The translations under genes and the position numbers were made by a program. The notes beneath the pieces are model-generated. The model had not been told where the DNA came from. It did not search any database and saw only the letters and a program-made list of their open reading frames with translations. This document shows positions 33,504 through 42,823 of a stretch of DNA of 64,000 nt, one piece after another. Source of the DNA: Sphingopyxis sp. H053 (lineage in GTDB: Bacteria; Pseudomonadota; Alphaproteobacteria; Sphingomonadales; Sphingomonadaceae); the NCBI RefSeq assembly GCF_001468225.1, contig NZ_LNRU01000017.1, positions 20,012 through 84,011 of the forward strand, read 5' to 3'. The stretch's first letter is position 1. Every line of letters begins with the position of its first letter.

Positions 33504-34088
33504 ATGGCCAGACCGCGAGAGTTCAATCGGGAAGTCGCCCTGAAGGAAGCCATGAAGGCCTTCTGGGCGAAGGGCTATGCCGCCACGTCGACGGAAGACC
33601 TCATCCAAGCAATGGGAATTGGGCGGCAGAGTCTTTACCACGCCTTCGGCGACAAGCGACGGCTCTATGTGGAAGCGCTCGAGACCTATCAGCGAGAGAC
33701 GACGAGCGGCCACCTGAAGCGGCTGAACGGCGCCATTTCACCACTAGCCGGCGTCCGCGATCTGCTCATCGGACTCATCGACGAGGACGACAGGCTCAGG
33801 ACGATGGGCTGCATGGGTGTCAATTCGGTCGGCGAATTCGGGGCATCCGATCCCGAACTTCGCGAACTAAGGACCAAAGTCGGGATGGCCATCAACAAGC
33901 GGCTTGCCGAGCGACTCAGCGAAGGTCAGGCGAATGGAGAGATCGACCCCACCTTCACCCCCGGGGAAGCAGCGAATTTCATTCAGTTGACCATGGCGGG
34001 AATTCAGCTTGCCGCGCGTGGCGGCGGTGGCTTGGAGGAACTACGCCGCATGGCCGACTTCGCCACCGACCGCCTGCGATCTCACTAG
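33504..34088 (+). CDS. TetR/AcrR family transcriptional regulator
   Basis: 194 residues. N-terminal TetR helix-turn-helix: EFNREVALKEAMKAFWAKGYAATSTEDLIQAMGIGRQSLYHAFGDKRRLY. The C-terminal ligand domain is helical. It is followed by an SDR gene in the same direction; identical GATCAGTGCATAAC operator-like sequences lie before both genes, which suggests that it represses itself and the reductase. The pair lies between the relaxase remnant and the coupling protein gene, where transfer genes would normally be, so it looks like inserted cargo. Confidence 0.88.
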   Translation: MARPREFNREVALKEAMKAFWAKGYAATSTEDLIQAMGIGRQSLYHAFGDKRRLYVEALETYQRETTSGHLKRLNGAISPLAGVRDLLIGLIDEDDRLRTMGCMGVNSVGEFGASDPELRELRTKVGMAINKRLAERLSEGQANGEIDPTFTPGEAANFIQLTMAGIQLAARGGGGLEELRRMADFATDRLRSH

Positions 34089-34121
34089 GGGATCGGCATG
34101 GTCTGCGTAGAACCACACCTA

Positions 34122-34135
34122 GTTATGCACTGATC
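34122..34135 (-). promoter_or_regulatory. Candidate TetR operator, copy 2
   Basis: GTTATGCACTGATC on the plus strand, the exact inverse of the copy at 33475-33488; 20 nt before the SDR start. Confidence 0.55.
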
Positions 34136-34154
34136 GATCAAGAAAGGACTCTTC

Positions 34155-34895
34155 ATGAGCAATGGATCAAGGACGGAACGCCGGACAGCGCTGGTGTTCG
34201 GCGGATCGCGTGGCATCGGCGCCGCCGCGGCATCGCGACTGGCCGCAGACGGATTCGCGGTGGCTCTGACCTATGTGTCGCGCCCGGACAAGGCGGCAGA
34301 GGTCGTCTCCGCCATCGAGGCGGCGGGAGGGACGGCGCTCTCGATAAGGGCTGACAGTGCCGATCCAACGGCGATCCGAGCTGCCACGGCGCAAACCGCG
34401 GAGGCTCTTGGACAGATCGACGTCGTCGTCGTCAATGCCGGGATCATTCGGATAGCAACGGTGGACGCCTTCACTTTGGAGGATCTCGACCTGATGCTGG
34501 CCGTCAATGTTCGGGGCGTTTTCCTCGCCATCCAAGCTGCCGCCAGCCACATGCGCGACGGAGGTCGTATCATTACGATCGGCAGCAACACTGCAGTCCG
34601 CACAGGCACACCGGGCGCCAGCGTTTATGCCATGACCAAGGCGGCTGTCGCATCGATGGCAAAGGGCGTTGCCCTCGATCTCGCTCCGCGTGGAATCACC
34701 GTCAACAACATCCAGCCTGGTCCGACCGAGACGGACATGACGGCGGGGATGATTCCACAATTGCGAGAGATGATTCCCCTTCGCCGGGTTGGACAGCCGG
34801 CGGAGATTGCGGGCCTCATATCGTACCTTGCGAGCGATCAGGCTGGTTATATGACGGGCGCCAGCCTGACTATCGATGGCGGGTTCGTGCTGTGA
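34155..34895 (+). CDS. Short-chain dehydrogenase/reductase
   Basis: 246 residues, normal SDR length. NAD(P)-binding FGGSRGIGAAAA (~16), NAG motif VVNAGI (~92), catalytic Ser in IGSNTAV (~139) and YAMTKAA (~155), and the C-terminal TGASLTIDGGF. Closest in pattern to 3-oxoacyl-ACP-reductase-like SDRs; TYVSRPDKA after the second strand hints at NADP use. Substrate unknown. Linked to the upstream TetR gene by shared operator sequences. Confidence 0.88.
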   Translation: MSNGSRTERRTALVFGGSRGIGAAAASRLAADGFAVALTYVSRPDKAAEVVSAIEAAGGTALSIRADSADPTAIRAATAQTAEALGQIDVVVVNAGIIRIATVDAFTLEDLDLMLAVNVRGVFLAIQAAASHMRDGGRIITIGSNTAVRTGTPGASVYAMTKAAVASMAKGVALDLAPRGITVNNIQPGPTETDMTAGMIPQLREMIPLRRVGQPAEIAGLISYLASDQAGYMTGASLTIDGGFVL

Positions 34896-35032
34896 ACGTT
34901 GATCGCACGTATTGGCGGTCGAAGACCGGTAATTTCTCGCTACCTTGCGCTACAGTACGACATGATGACGACACGTATTGAATAGCGCCGCAGCTCTTCA
35001 CCAATTTGCGAAAATGCAATTGGTGAGCGTCG

Positions 35033-37024
35033 ATGTCTGCTACGAAAATACTCTGGGGTCAGATCCTCACCGTCTTCGCGATCGTCCTGCTGACGACCTG
35101 GGCCGCCACACAATGGACGGCCTGGAAGCTCGGCTTCCAACCGCAGCTCGGCCCGGCCTGGTTCATGCTCGGCGACTGGCCGGTCTACTATCCCTGGTCC
35201 TTCTTCCCGTGGTGGTATTTCTATGATGCGTATGCGCCCCCGATCTTCGTCGAGGGCGCCTATATCGCCGCCTCCGGAGGGTTCATCTCGATCGCGGTTG
35301 CGATCGGCATGTCGGTCTGGCGGGCGCGTGAGGCGAAGAACGCCGAGACCTTCGGCTCGGCTCGCTGGGCCCGCGCCGACGAGGTGCGCGGCGCCGGTCT
35401 GCTCGGCGAGGATGGCGTGGTGCTCGGCAAGTTCGACCACGCCTATCTGAGGCATGACGGGCCCGAGCATGTGCTGTGCTTCGCCCCGACCAGATCGGGC
35501 AAGGGCGTCGGCCTGGTCGTGCCCTCGCTGCTGACCTGGCCGGGCTCGGCCATCGTCCACGACATCAAGGGCGAGAACTGGACGCTCACCGCCGGCTTCC
35601 GCGCCCGCCACGGTCGGGTGCTGCTCTTTGATCCGACCAACGCGAAATCGGCCGCCTACAATCCGCTGCTCGAGGTGCGCCGCGGCGAATGGGAAGTGCG
35701 CGACGTCCAGAACATCGCCGACATTTTGGTCGATCCGGAAGGCTCGCTCGAAAAGCGAAACCACTGGGAGAAGACCAGCCATGCGCTGCTGGTCGGCGCC
35801 ATCCTGCACGTCCTCTATGCCGAGGAGGACAAGACGCTCGCCGGCGTCGCCGCCTTTCTCTCCGATCCGAAGCGGCCGATCGAGTCGACGCTGGCGGCGA
35901 TGATGAAGACGGCCCATCTCGGCGAAGCCGGTCCGCACCCGGTCATCGCGTCGGCGGCCCGCGAGCTGCTGAACAAATCAGACAATGAGCGGTCGGGCGT
36001 GCTGTCGACCGCCATGTCGTTTCTCGGGCTGTACCGGGACCCCGTGGTGGCGGAGGTGACGCGCCGCTGCGACTGGCGCATCGCAGACATCGTCGGCGCC
36101 AAGCATCCGACCAGCCTCTACCTCGTCGTGCCGCCATCCGACATCGCCAGGACGAAGCCACTCATCCGCCTGATCCTGAACCAGATCGGCCGGCGCCTGA
36201 CCGAGGACTTGCACGCTAAGGGCAACCGGCATCGGCTGCTCCTCATGCTCGACGAATTCCCGGCGCTCGGGCGACTGGACTTCTTTGAATCCGCGCTGGC
36301 CTTCATGGCCGGCTACGGCCTGAAGGCATTCCTGATCGCGCAGTCGCTCAACCAGATCGAAAAGGCATATGGGCCGAACAATTCGATCCTCGACAACTGC
36401 CATGTGCGCGTCAGCTTCGCCACCAACGACGAGCGGACCGCGAAAAGGGTCAGCGATGCGCTCGGCACGGCGACCGAAATGCGGGCCATGCGCAACTATG
36501 CCGGCCATCGGCTGTCGCCCTGGCTCGGCCACTTGATGGTGTCGCGCTCGGAAACGGCGCGACCGCTCCTGACCCCCGGCGAGGTGATGCAGCTCCCGCC
36601 GGCCGACGAGATCGTCATGGTCGCGGGCACGCCGCCGATCCGCGCGAAGAAGGCCCGCTATTTCGAGGACCGACGCTTCAAGGAGCGGATCGTCGCGCCA
36701 CCGACGCTCGCCAAGTCGAACCGACCCAGCTCCGACGATTGGACCAGGCTGCCGGTTCCGGCCCGCCCAGTCGCCGCGCTCGCCGGGGCCGACGCGGCGG
36801 CCGACGCTGGCGACGAAGATCCGACCGGCTCCGAGCGACGCCATCAGCCCGAGCTGAACCGCGCAGCGCCCGTCGAGAAGAAGGCGCCGATCGACAATGA
36901 ATTCGAGGTGGGGCTCGATGACGACGCCGACGAGGATGCCGCTCGGATCAGCCGCGCCAACCAGGTGATGCAGGGCGTCGCGCGTCAGGTCTCGCTCGAC
37001 CCGAACGACGGCATGGAGCTGTGA
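35033..37024 (+). CDS. traG: Type IV coupling protein TraG/VirD4
   Basis: 663 residues. Two N-terminal transmembrane segments (~8-25 and ~80-98) anchor it in the inner membrane. Cytoplasmic ATPase: Walker A APTRSGKGVGLV (~150), LLFDPTNAKSAAYNPL, Walker B LLLMLDEFPALG (~405) and a QSLNQIEKAYG motif. It would link a relaxase-DNA complex to the trb channel. The acidic C-terminal tail is variable, as usual. First gene of the plus-strand transfer run to 47327. Confidence 0.93.
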   Translation: MSATKILWGQILTVFAIVLLTTWAATQWTAWKLGFQPQLGPAWFMLGDWPVYYPWSFFPWWYFYDAYAPPIFVEGAYIAASGGFISIAVAIGMSVWRAREAKNAETFGSARWARADEVRGAGLLGEDGVVLGKFDHAYLRHDGPEHVLCFAPTRSGKGVGLVVPSLLTWPGSAIVHDIKGENWTLTAGFRARHGRVLLFDPTNAKSAAYNPLLEVRRGEWEVRDVQNIADILVDPEGSLEKRNHWEKTSHALLVGAILHVLYAEEDKTLAGVAAFLSDPKRPIESTLAAMMKTAHLGEAGPHPVIASAARELLNKSDNERSGVLSTAMSFLGLYRDPVVAEVTRRCDWRIADIVGAKHPTSLYLVVPPSDIARTKPLIRLILNQIGRRLTEDLHAKGNRHRLLLMLDEFPALGRLDFFESALAFMAGYGLKAFLIAQSLNQIEKAYGPNNSILDNCHVRVSFATNDERTAKRVSDALGTATEMRAMRNYAGHRLSPWLGHLMVSRSETARPLLTPGEVMQLPPADEIVMVAGTPPIRAKKARYFEDRRFKERIVAPPTLAKSNRPSSDDWTRLPVPARPVAALAGADAAADAGDEDPTGSERRHQPELNRAAPVEKKAPIDNEFEVGLDDDADEDAARISRANQVMQGVARQVSLDPNDGMEL

Positions 37025-37031
37025 GACGCCC

Positions 37032-37466
37032 ATGGCCGATCCGTCGAAGAAACAGCGCCTGTCGGTCTATCTCGAACCCGAGGTGATGAAGGCGCTCGTC
37101 GCCCATGCCGCACGCCGCGATCAATCGCGCTCTTTGGTCGCCGAGGCAGCGATCGCGTCCTTCCTGTCGCCGGACGCGGCCGAGCGGCAGGAAGCGGCGA
37201 CCACCAAACGCCTCGACCAGCTCGACCGCCGCATGACCCGCATGGAGCGCGACATGGGGATTTCGGTCGAGATGCTGGCGGTGTTCGTGCGCTTCTGGCT
37301 GACCTCGAACCCGCCGCTGCCCGAACCGGCCCAGGCCGCCGCCCGGGCACAGGCTGGAGAACGCTACGACGCCTTCGTCGCTGCGCTCGGCCGCCGACTC
37401 GCCAAGGGGCCAAAGCTCCGTCAGGAGATTTCGGAGGACATCGAGCCCGCGCGCGACGCGCAATAA
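37032..37466 (+). CDS. CopG/ribbon-helix-helix transfer-region protein
   Basis: 144 residues. KKQRLSVYLEPEVMKALVAHAARRDQSRSLVAEAAIASFL is a ribbon-helix-helix DNA-binding fold; a coiled coil follows (LDQLDRRMTRMERDMGISVEML) and a C-terminal helical part. This gene regularly lies between traG and trbB in this type of transfer region. It starts 7 nt after the coupling protein stop. Probably a transcriptional regulator or oriT-associated factor. Confidence 0.82.
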   Translation: MADPSKKQRLSVYLEPEVMKALVAHAARRDQSRSLVAEAAIASFLSPDAAERQEAATTKRLDQLDRRMTRMERDMGISVEMLAVFVRFWLTSNPPLPEPAQAAARAQAGERYDAFVAALGRRLAKGPKLRQEISEDIEPARDAQ

Positions 37467-37635
37467 GCAGCGATTGCGGCAACTCAAGTAATCGGCAGTT
37501 CCTCCGTTTCCCTGTCTCTGCACGCTACACTGCTACTACGCCCTGACACCTGTTGCCGAGGGCCGATTTCCGGTTCTCTTACTCATCCCCGATCCAGGGG
37601 CGGCCTGACGCGGTCCCGCAAAGAACGGGGACAAC

Positions 37636-38619
37636 GTGGCCGATTCGCACCAGAAATCTGAAGCGATACTTCGAGGCGCCCGCATGCTGCGGACGGCCCT
37701 TGGCCCCGCCATCGCCGGATTCCTGAGCGACGCCAGCGTCGTCGAGGTGATGCTCAACCCCGACGGCCGCCTCTGGATCGACCGGCTTTCGGAGGGGCTG
37801 TCGGACACCGGCGAGACGCTGTCGCCGGAGGACGGCGAGCGGATCGTGCGCCTGGTCGCGCACCATGTCGGCGCCGAGGTTCATATCGGCAATCCGCGTG
37901 TCTCGGCCGAGCTGCCGGAAACGGGGGAGCGGTTCGAGGGCCTGCTGCCGCCCGTCGTGGCGGCCCCGGCCTTCGCCATCCGCAAGCCGGCGGTCGCCGT
38001 CTTCACGCTGCAGGATTACGTCGCCGCCGGCATCATGTCCCCCGTGCAGGCCGAGATCCTGCGTCAGGCCGTCGCCGACCGCCGCAATATCCTGGTCGCC
38101 GGGGGCACCTCGACCGGAAAGACCACGCTCACCAACGCGCTGCTCGCCGAGGTCGCCAAGACCTCGGATCGCGTCGTCCTGATCGAGGACACCCGCGAGC
38201 TGCAATGCGCCGCGCCGAACCTCGTCGCCATGCGGACCAAGGACGGCGTCGCGACGCTGTCCGACCTCGTGCGCTCCTCGCTGCGCCTGCGGCCTGACCG
38301 CATCCCGATCGGCGAGGTACGCGGCGCCGAGGCTCTCGACCTGCTCAAGGCCTGGGGCACCGGCCATCCGGGTGGTGTCGGGACGATTCACGCCGGCACC
38401 GCGCTCGGCGCGCTGCGGCGCCTCGAACAGCTCATCCAGGAAGCTGTCGTCACCGTCCCGCGCGCGCTGATCGCCGAGACGATCGACCTCGTCGCCGTCC
38501 TCTCCGGACGCGGCTCGAACCGACGTCTCGCCGAACTCGGCCGCGTCGAGGGGCTCGGACCCAGCGGCGACTACCGCGTCACCCCCGCAACCCAGCCCCC
38601 CGAAGGAGACCCCTCATGA
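37636..38619 (+). CDS. trbB: TrbB (VirB11-like) secretion ATPase
   Basis: 327 residues, GTG start with GGGGAC upstream. Walker A VAGGTSTGKTTLTNALL (~160), VLIEDTRELQC, and the His/Walker B region RPDRIPIGEVRGAEALDLLKAWGTGHPGGVGTIHAG. Hexameric cytoplasmic ATPase driving pilus assembly and transfer. Stop overlaps the trbC start by 4 nt. Confidence 0.93.
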   Translation: MADSHQKSEAILRGARMLRTALGPAIAGFLSDASVVEVMLNPDGRLWIDRLSEGLSDTGETLSPEDGERIVRLVAHHVGAEVHIGNPRVSAELPETGERFEGLLPPVVAAPAFAIRKPAVAVFTLQDYVAAGIMSPVQAEILRQAVADRRNILVAGGTSTGKTTLTNALLAEVAKTSDRVVLIEDTRELQCAAPNLVAMRTKDGVATLSDLVRSSLRLRPDRIPIGEVRGAEALDLLKAWGTGHPGGVGTIHAGTALGALRRLEQLIQEAVVTVPRALIAETIDLVAVLSGRGSNRRLAELGRVEGLGPSGDYRVTPATQPPEGDPS

Positions 38620-38948
38620 TCCGTCACGTCCTGCGCATTCAGCGCCACATCCGCACGTTCGCGGCCGTCGCGTTCGTCAGCCTCGCGCTGGCGCCCGCCG
38701 CCCACGCGTCCGGCTCCTCGATGCCGTGGGAGGCCCCACTGCAATCGATCCTCGAATCCATCGAGGGACCGGTCGCCAAGATCCTCGCCGTCATCGTCAT
38801 CATCGTCACCGGCCTGACGCTGGCCTTCGGCGATACGTCCGGCGGTTTCCGGCGCCTGATCCAGATCGTCTTCGGTCTGTCGATCGCCTTCGCGGCCAGT
38901 TCGTTCTTCCTCAGCTTCTTCAGCTTCGGCGGCGGAGCGCTCGTCTGA
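38616..38948 (+). CDS. trbC: TrbC prepilin
   Basis: 110 residues: signal peptide (FAAVAFVSLALAPAAHASG, cleavage after AHA likely) and two transmembrane helices (ILAVIVIIVTGLTLAF; LIQIVFGLSIAFAASSFFLSFF), the VirB2/TrbC pilin pattern. Forms the conjugative pilus. Overlaps trbB and trbD. Confidence 0.9.
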   Translation: MIRHVLRIQRHIRTFAAVAFVSLALAPAAHASGSSMPWEAPLQSILESIEGPVAKILAVIVIIVTGLTLAFGDTSGGFRRLIQIVFGLSIAFAASSFFLSFFSFGGGALV

Positions 38949-39229
38949 TGGCCGGACCGATCGAGAGCGGCGGCGACGTGCCTGGCTTCACCGTTCCGGT
39001 TCACCGCGCCTTGACCGAGCACATCCTGCTCGGCGGCGCACCCCGGAGCATCGCCATCCTCAATGGCACGCTCGCCGCAGCCCTCGGTCTCGGCCTGCGC
39101 CTCTGGCTGGTCGGCCTTGCGGTCTGGGCCGTCGGCCACTTTGCCGCTGTGTGGGCGGCCAAGCGCGACCCGCAGTTCGTCGACGTCGGACGTCGGCACC
39201 TGCGCATCCCCGGCCATCTCGGAGTCTGA
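38948..39229 (+). CDS. trbD: TrbD (VirB3-like)
   Basis: 93 residues. PGFTVPVHRALTEHILLGGAPRSIAILNGTLAAALGL is the TrbD/VirB3 signature; a long hydrophobic stretch gives one or two membrane segments. Inner-membrane partner of TrbE. The ATG overlaps the trbC stop by one base. Confidence 0.92.
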   Translation: MAGPIESGGDVPGFTVPVHRALTEHILLGGAPRSIAILNGTLAAALGLGLRLWLVGLAVWAVGHFAAVWAAKRDPQFVDVGRRHLRIPGHLGV

Positions 39230-39237
39230 GGCCCGCC

Positions 39238-41676
39238 ATGATGAACCTCGCCGAATATCGCCGCACCTCGACCCGCCTTGCGGATTTCCTGCCCTGGGCG
39301 GCGCTTGTCGCCCCCGGCGTCGTCCTCAACAAGGACGGTTCGTTCCAGCGCTCGGCGCGCTTCCGTGGTCCCGACCTCGATTCCGCCGTGCAGGCCGAGC
39401 TGGTCGCCGTCGCCGGCCGCCTCAACAGCGCCTTCCGCCGCCTCGGCAGCGGATGGGCAATCTTCGTCGAGGCACAGCGCCATGCCGTCGGCGCCTATCC
39501 CGCGAGCCGGTTTCCGGATGCCGCATCCGCTCTGGTCGATGCCGAGCGCAAGGCGGATTTCGAGGAGGACGCGGCCCACTACGAGTCCAGCTATTTCATC
39601 ACCTTCGCCTACCTGCCGCCGGCCGAGGACGCCGCGCGCGCCGAAAGCTGGCTCTACGAGGGCAAGGCCGATCGCGGCGTCGACCCGTGGGAGGCGCTGC
39701 GCGGCTTCGTCGACCGCACCGACCGCATCCTGCAGCTCGTCGAAGCCTTCATGCCGGAATGCGCCTGGCTCGATGACGTCGAGACGCTGACCTACCTGCA
39801 CTCGACCGTATCGACCAAGCGCCACCGCGTTCGCGTGCCCGAGACGCCGATGTATCTCGATGCCCTGGTCGCCGATCAGCCGCTGACCGGCGGGCTCGAA
39901 CCGCGGCTCGGCGAAGCGCATCTGCGTATCCTGACCATCGTCGGGTTCCCGACCGTCACGACGCCAGGGCTCCTGGACGAGTTGAACCGCCTCGCATTCC
40001 CATACCGTTGGTCGACCCGGGCGATCCTGCTCGACAAGACCGACGCCACCAGGCTCGTCACGAAAATCCGACGGCAGTGGTTCTCGAAGCGCAAGTCGAT
40101 CGCCGCGATCCTCAAGGAGGTGATGACCAACGAGGCCTCGACGCTCGTCGACACCGACGCCGCCAACAAGGCCGCCGACGCCGACCTGGCGCTGCAAGAG
40201 CTGGGCGCGGATTTCGCAGGCCAGGCCCATGTCACCGCCACGATCGCCGTCTGGGACAACGATCCCCGCATCGCGGCGGAAAAACTCAGGCTCGTCGAGA
40301 AGGTCATCCAAGGCCGCGACTTCACCGCGATGCCCGAAGGCATCAACGCCGCCGACGCCTGGCTCGGCTCGCTGCCCGGCCACGTCTACGCCAACGTCCG
40401 CCAACCTCCCATCAGCACATTGAACCTTGCCCACATGATCCCGCTATCAGCGGTGTGGGCGGGTCCGGAACGGGATGACCATCTCGGTGCGCCCCCCTTG
40501 CTGTTTGGCAAGACCGAGGGAAGCACCCCGTTCCGGTTTTCCATCCATGTCGGCGACGTCGGCCACACGCTGGTCGTCGGCCCGACCGGCGCCGGCAAGT
40601 CGGTGCTGCTCGCGCTCATGGCGCTGCAGTTCCGCCGCTACCGCCAAGCACAGGTCTTTGCCTTCGACTTCGGCGGTTCGATCCGCGCCGCCGCCATCGC
40701 TATGGGCGGCGACTGGCACGATCTTGGCGGCGGGCTTACCGAAGGCTCGGCCGACAGCGTCTCGCTCCAGCCGCTCGCCCGCATCGACGAGACCCCGGAA
40801 CGGGCATGGGCTGCCGATTGGATCATCGCAATCCTAGCACGAGAAAGCGTCGCGATCACACCGGACGTCAAGGAGCTGATCTGGACGGCGCTCACGTCGC
40901 TCGCCTCGGCGCCGGTCGCCGAGCGCACGATCACCGGGCTGGCGGTGCTGCTCCAGTCGAACGACCTGAAGCAGGCGCTCAGACCCTATTGCGTCGGCGG
41001 GCCTTATGGCCGGTTGCTCGACGCCGAGAGCGAACATCTCGGCAGCGCCACGGTGCAAGCGTTCGAGACCGAAGGCCTCATCGGGACCGATGCGGCCCCG
41101 GCGGTCCTCGCTTATCTCTTCCATCGCATCGAGGACCGGCTGAACGGCGAGCCGACGCTCATCATCGTCGACGAAGGCTGGCTCGCGCTCGACGATGAGG
41201 GCTTCGCCGGCCAGCTCCGCGAGTGGCTGAAAACGCTCAGAAAGAAGAACGCCAGCGTCGTTTTCGCCACGCAGTCGCTTTCCGACATCGACGGCTCGGC
41301 GATCGCGCCAGCCATCATCGAAAGCTGCCAGACCCGGCTGCTACTGCCGAACGAGCGCGCGATCGAACCGCAGATCACGGCGATATATCAGCGCTTCGGG
41401 CTCAATTCGCGCCAGATCGAGATCCTCGCGCGGGCGATGCCCAAGCGCGACTACTACTGCCAGTCCCGCCGAGGCAATCGCCTGTTCGAGCTGGGCCTGT
41501 CCGACGTCGCGCTGGCGCTCTGCGCCGCCTCGTCGAAGACCGACCAGGCCGCCATAGACCGCATCGTCACCGAGCATGGCCGCAAGGGATTCCTCGCCGC
41601 CTGGCTGCGGCTGCGCGGCGCGACATGGGCGGTCGACCTCATTCCCGACCTCACCAACCTGGAGAGCCTGCCATGA
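39238..41676 (+). CDS. trbE: TrbE (VirB4-like) ATPase
   Basis: 812 residues from MMNLAEYRRTSTRLADFLPWAALV. CagE/TrbE N-terminal domain (~150-400), Walker A VVGPTGAGKSVLLAL (~446), Walker B TLIIVDEGWLALDD (~642) and FATQSLSDIDGS. The largest energy-supplying subunit of the type IV channel. The start at 39238 (8 nt after trbD) fits the family; the frame is open further upstream without a site. Confidence 0.93.
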   Translation: MMNLAEYRRTSTRLADFLPWAALVAPGVVLNKDGSFQRSARFRGPDLDSAVQAELVAVAGRLNSAFRRLGSGWAIFVEAQRHAVGAYPASRFPDAASALVDAERKADFEEDAAHYESSYFITFAYLPPAEDAARAESWLYEGKADRGVDPWEALRGFVDRTDRILQLVEAFMPECAWLDDVETLTYLHSTVSTKRHRVRVPETPMYLDALVADQPLTGGLEPRLGEAHLRILTIVGFPTVTTPGLLDELNRLAFPYRWSTRAILLDKTDATRLVTKIRRQWFSKRKSIAAILKEVMTNEASTLVDTDAANKAADADLALQELGADFAGQAHVTATIAVWDNDPRIAAEKLRLVEKVIQGRDFTAMPEGINAADAWLGSLPGHVYANVRQPPISTLNLAHMIPLSAVWAGPERDDHLGAPPLLFGKTEGSTPFRFSIHVGDVGHTLVVGPTGAGKSVLLALMALQFRRYRQAQVFAFDFGGSIRAAAIAMGGDWHDLGGGLTEGSADSVSLQPLARIDETPERAWAADWIIAILARESVAITPDVKELIWTALTSLASAPVAERTITGLAVLLQSNDLKQALRPYCVGGPYGRLLDAESEHLGSATVQAFETEGLIGTDAAPAVLAYLFHRIEDRLNGEPTLIIVDEGWLALDDEGFAGQLREWLKTLRKKNASVVFATQSLSDIDGSAIAPAIIESCQTRLLLPNERAIEPQITAIYQRFGLNSRQIEILARAMPKRDYYCQSRRGNRLFELGLSDVALALCAASSKTDQAAIDRIVTEHGRKGFLAAWLRLRGATWAVDLIPDLTNLESLP

Positions 41677-42437
41677 AACTGCGCATTCCCCGCGCGGCGA
41701 TCACCGCCGCCGTCCTCGCCATCCCTTTGTCTGCGTCGCCGGTGCTAGTCGCGCCGGCCTCGGCGCAATGGATCGTCTACGACCCGACGAACTACGTTCA
41801 AAACGTCCTGACGGCGGCGCGTTCGCTGGAGCAGATCAACAACCAGATCACCTCGCTCCAGAACCAGGCCACCTCGCTGATCAACCAGGCCCGCAACCTC
41901 GCGAGCCTGCCGTTCTCCTCGCTGCAACAGCTCCAGCAATCGGTCCAGCGCACCCAACAGCTTCTGCAGCAGGCGCAGCGCATCGCCTACGATGTCCAGA
42001 ACATCGATCAGGCGTTCCGCACCAATTACGGGGCCGGAAGCGCCTCGATGAGCGCGTCCAATCAGCAGCTCATCGCCCAGGCGAAAGAGCGCTGGAACAA
42101 CACCGTTTCCGGCCTTCAGGACGCCATGCGCGTCCAGGCCGGCGTGGTCGGCAACATCGACACCAACCGCACCCAGATGTCGGCGCTGGTCGGCCAGAGC
42201 CAGGGCGCCACCGGCGCGCTGCAGGCCACCCAGGCGGGCAACCAGCTTCTCGCACTCCAGGCCCAGCAGCTCGCGGACCTGACCGCCGTCGTCTCGGCGA
42301 ACGGCCGTTCCCAGGCGCTCGCCGAAGCCGAGCGGTCGGCGGCCGCCGAACAGGGCCGCGAGCAGCGCCGCCGTTTCCTGACGCCGGGCTCGGGCTACCA
42401 GCCCGGCAACGCGCAGATGTTCCAGAACGGCAACTGA
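41673..42437 (+). CDS. trbJ: TrbJ (VirB5-like) pilus/adhesion protein
   Basis: 254 residues: signal peptide (AAVLAIPLSASPVLVAPASA), WIVYDPTNYVQNVLTAARSLEQINNQITSLQNQ (family signature) and long Gln-rich coiled coils. Periplasmic minor pilus component. ATGA overlap with trbE. Confidence 0.9.
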   Translation: MKLRIPRAAITAAVLAIPLSASPVLVAPASAQWIVYDPTNYVQNVLTAARSLEQINNQITSLQNQATSLINQARNLASLPFSSLQQLQQSVQRTQQLLQQAQRIAYDVQNIDQAFRTNYGAGSASMSASNQQLIAQAKERWNNTVSGLQDAMRVQAGVVGNIDTNRTQMSALVGQSQGATGALQATQAGNQLLALQAQQLADLTAVVSANGRSQALAEAERSAAAEQGREQRRRFLTPGSGYQPGNAQMFQNGN

Positions 42438-42447
42438 GGGCGCGACG

Positions 42448-42819
42448 ATGGACGGAAAGATCCTCGCGCGCATCGGCGCCATCTTCTTCGTGACCTTCGC
42501 CGTCACCGCCACCGCCATCGAACTCGCCCGCAAGGACGAGCCGCCGATCTACCGCAGCATCGCGGTGCCCGCGGAAGCGGCGGCCGATCCGCTGAAGGCA
42601 AAGCTGCGCCGCTGCCAGCGGCTCGGCGAGGCCGGCACCAGCGACAGCGAGTGCCTGCAGACCTGGGCGGAGAACCGCGACCGCTTCCTCACGCCGTCGC
42701 AGCCGGCGCCGCAGGCGCCCGGTCCGCAGGACATCCCGCAGAATCCGCCGGTCACGCGCGAGCCCATCGTCAAGGAGCCCGTGCCGGCCGTCGACTCCCA
42801 CACGAACGAGGCGCGCTGA
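42448..42819 (+). CDS. trbK: TrbK-alt type entry-exclusion protein
   Basis: 123 residues. One N-terminal transmembrane segment (IGAIFFVTFAVTATAIEL), then LRRCQRLGEAGTSDSECLQTWAENRDRFL (two Cys; the TrbK-alt pattern), and a Pro-rich tail. Thought to exclude entry of like plasmids; its position between trbJ and trbL is the usual one. Confidence 0.85.
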   Translation: MDGKILARIGAIFFVTFAVTATAIELARKDEPPIYRSIAVPAEAAADPLKAKLRRCQRLGEAGTSDSECLQTWAENRDRFLTPSQPAPQAPGPQDIPQNPPVTREPIVKEPVPAVDSHTNEAR

Positions 42820-42823
42820 GATC

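Noticed and set aside
35978..37033. Long minus-strand frame
   Set aside because: Antisense of the coupling protein gene.
39001..40434. Long minus-strand frame
   Set aside because: Antisense of trbD/trbE.
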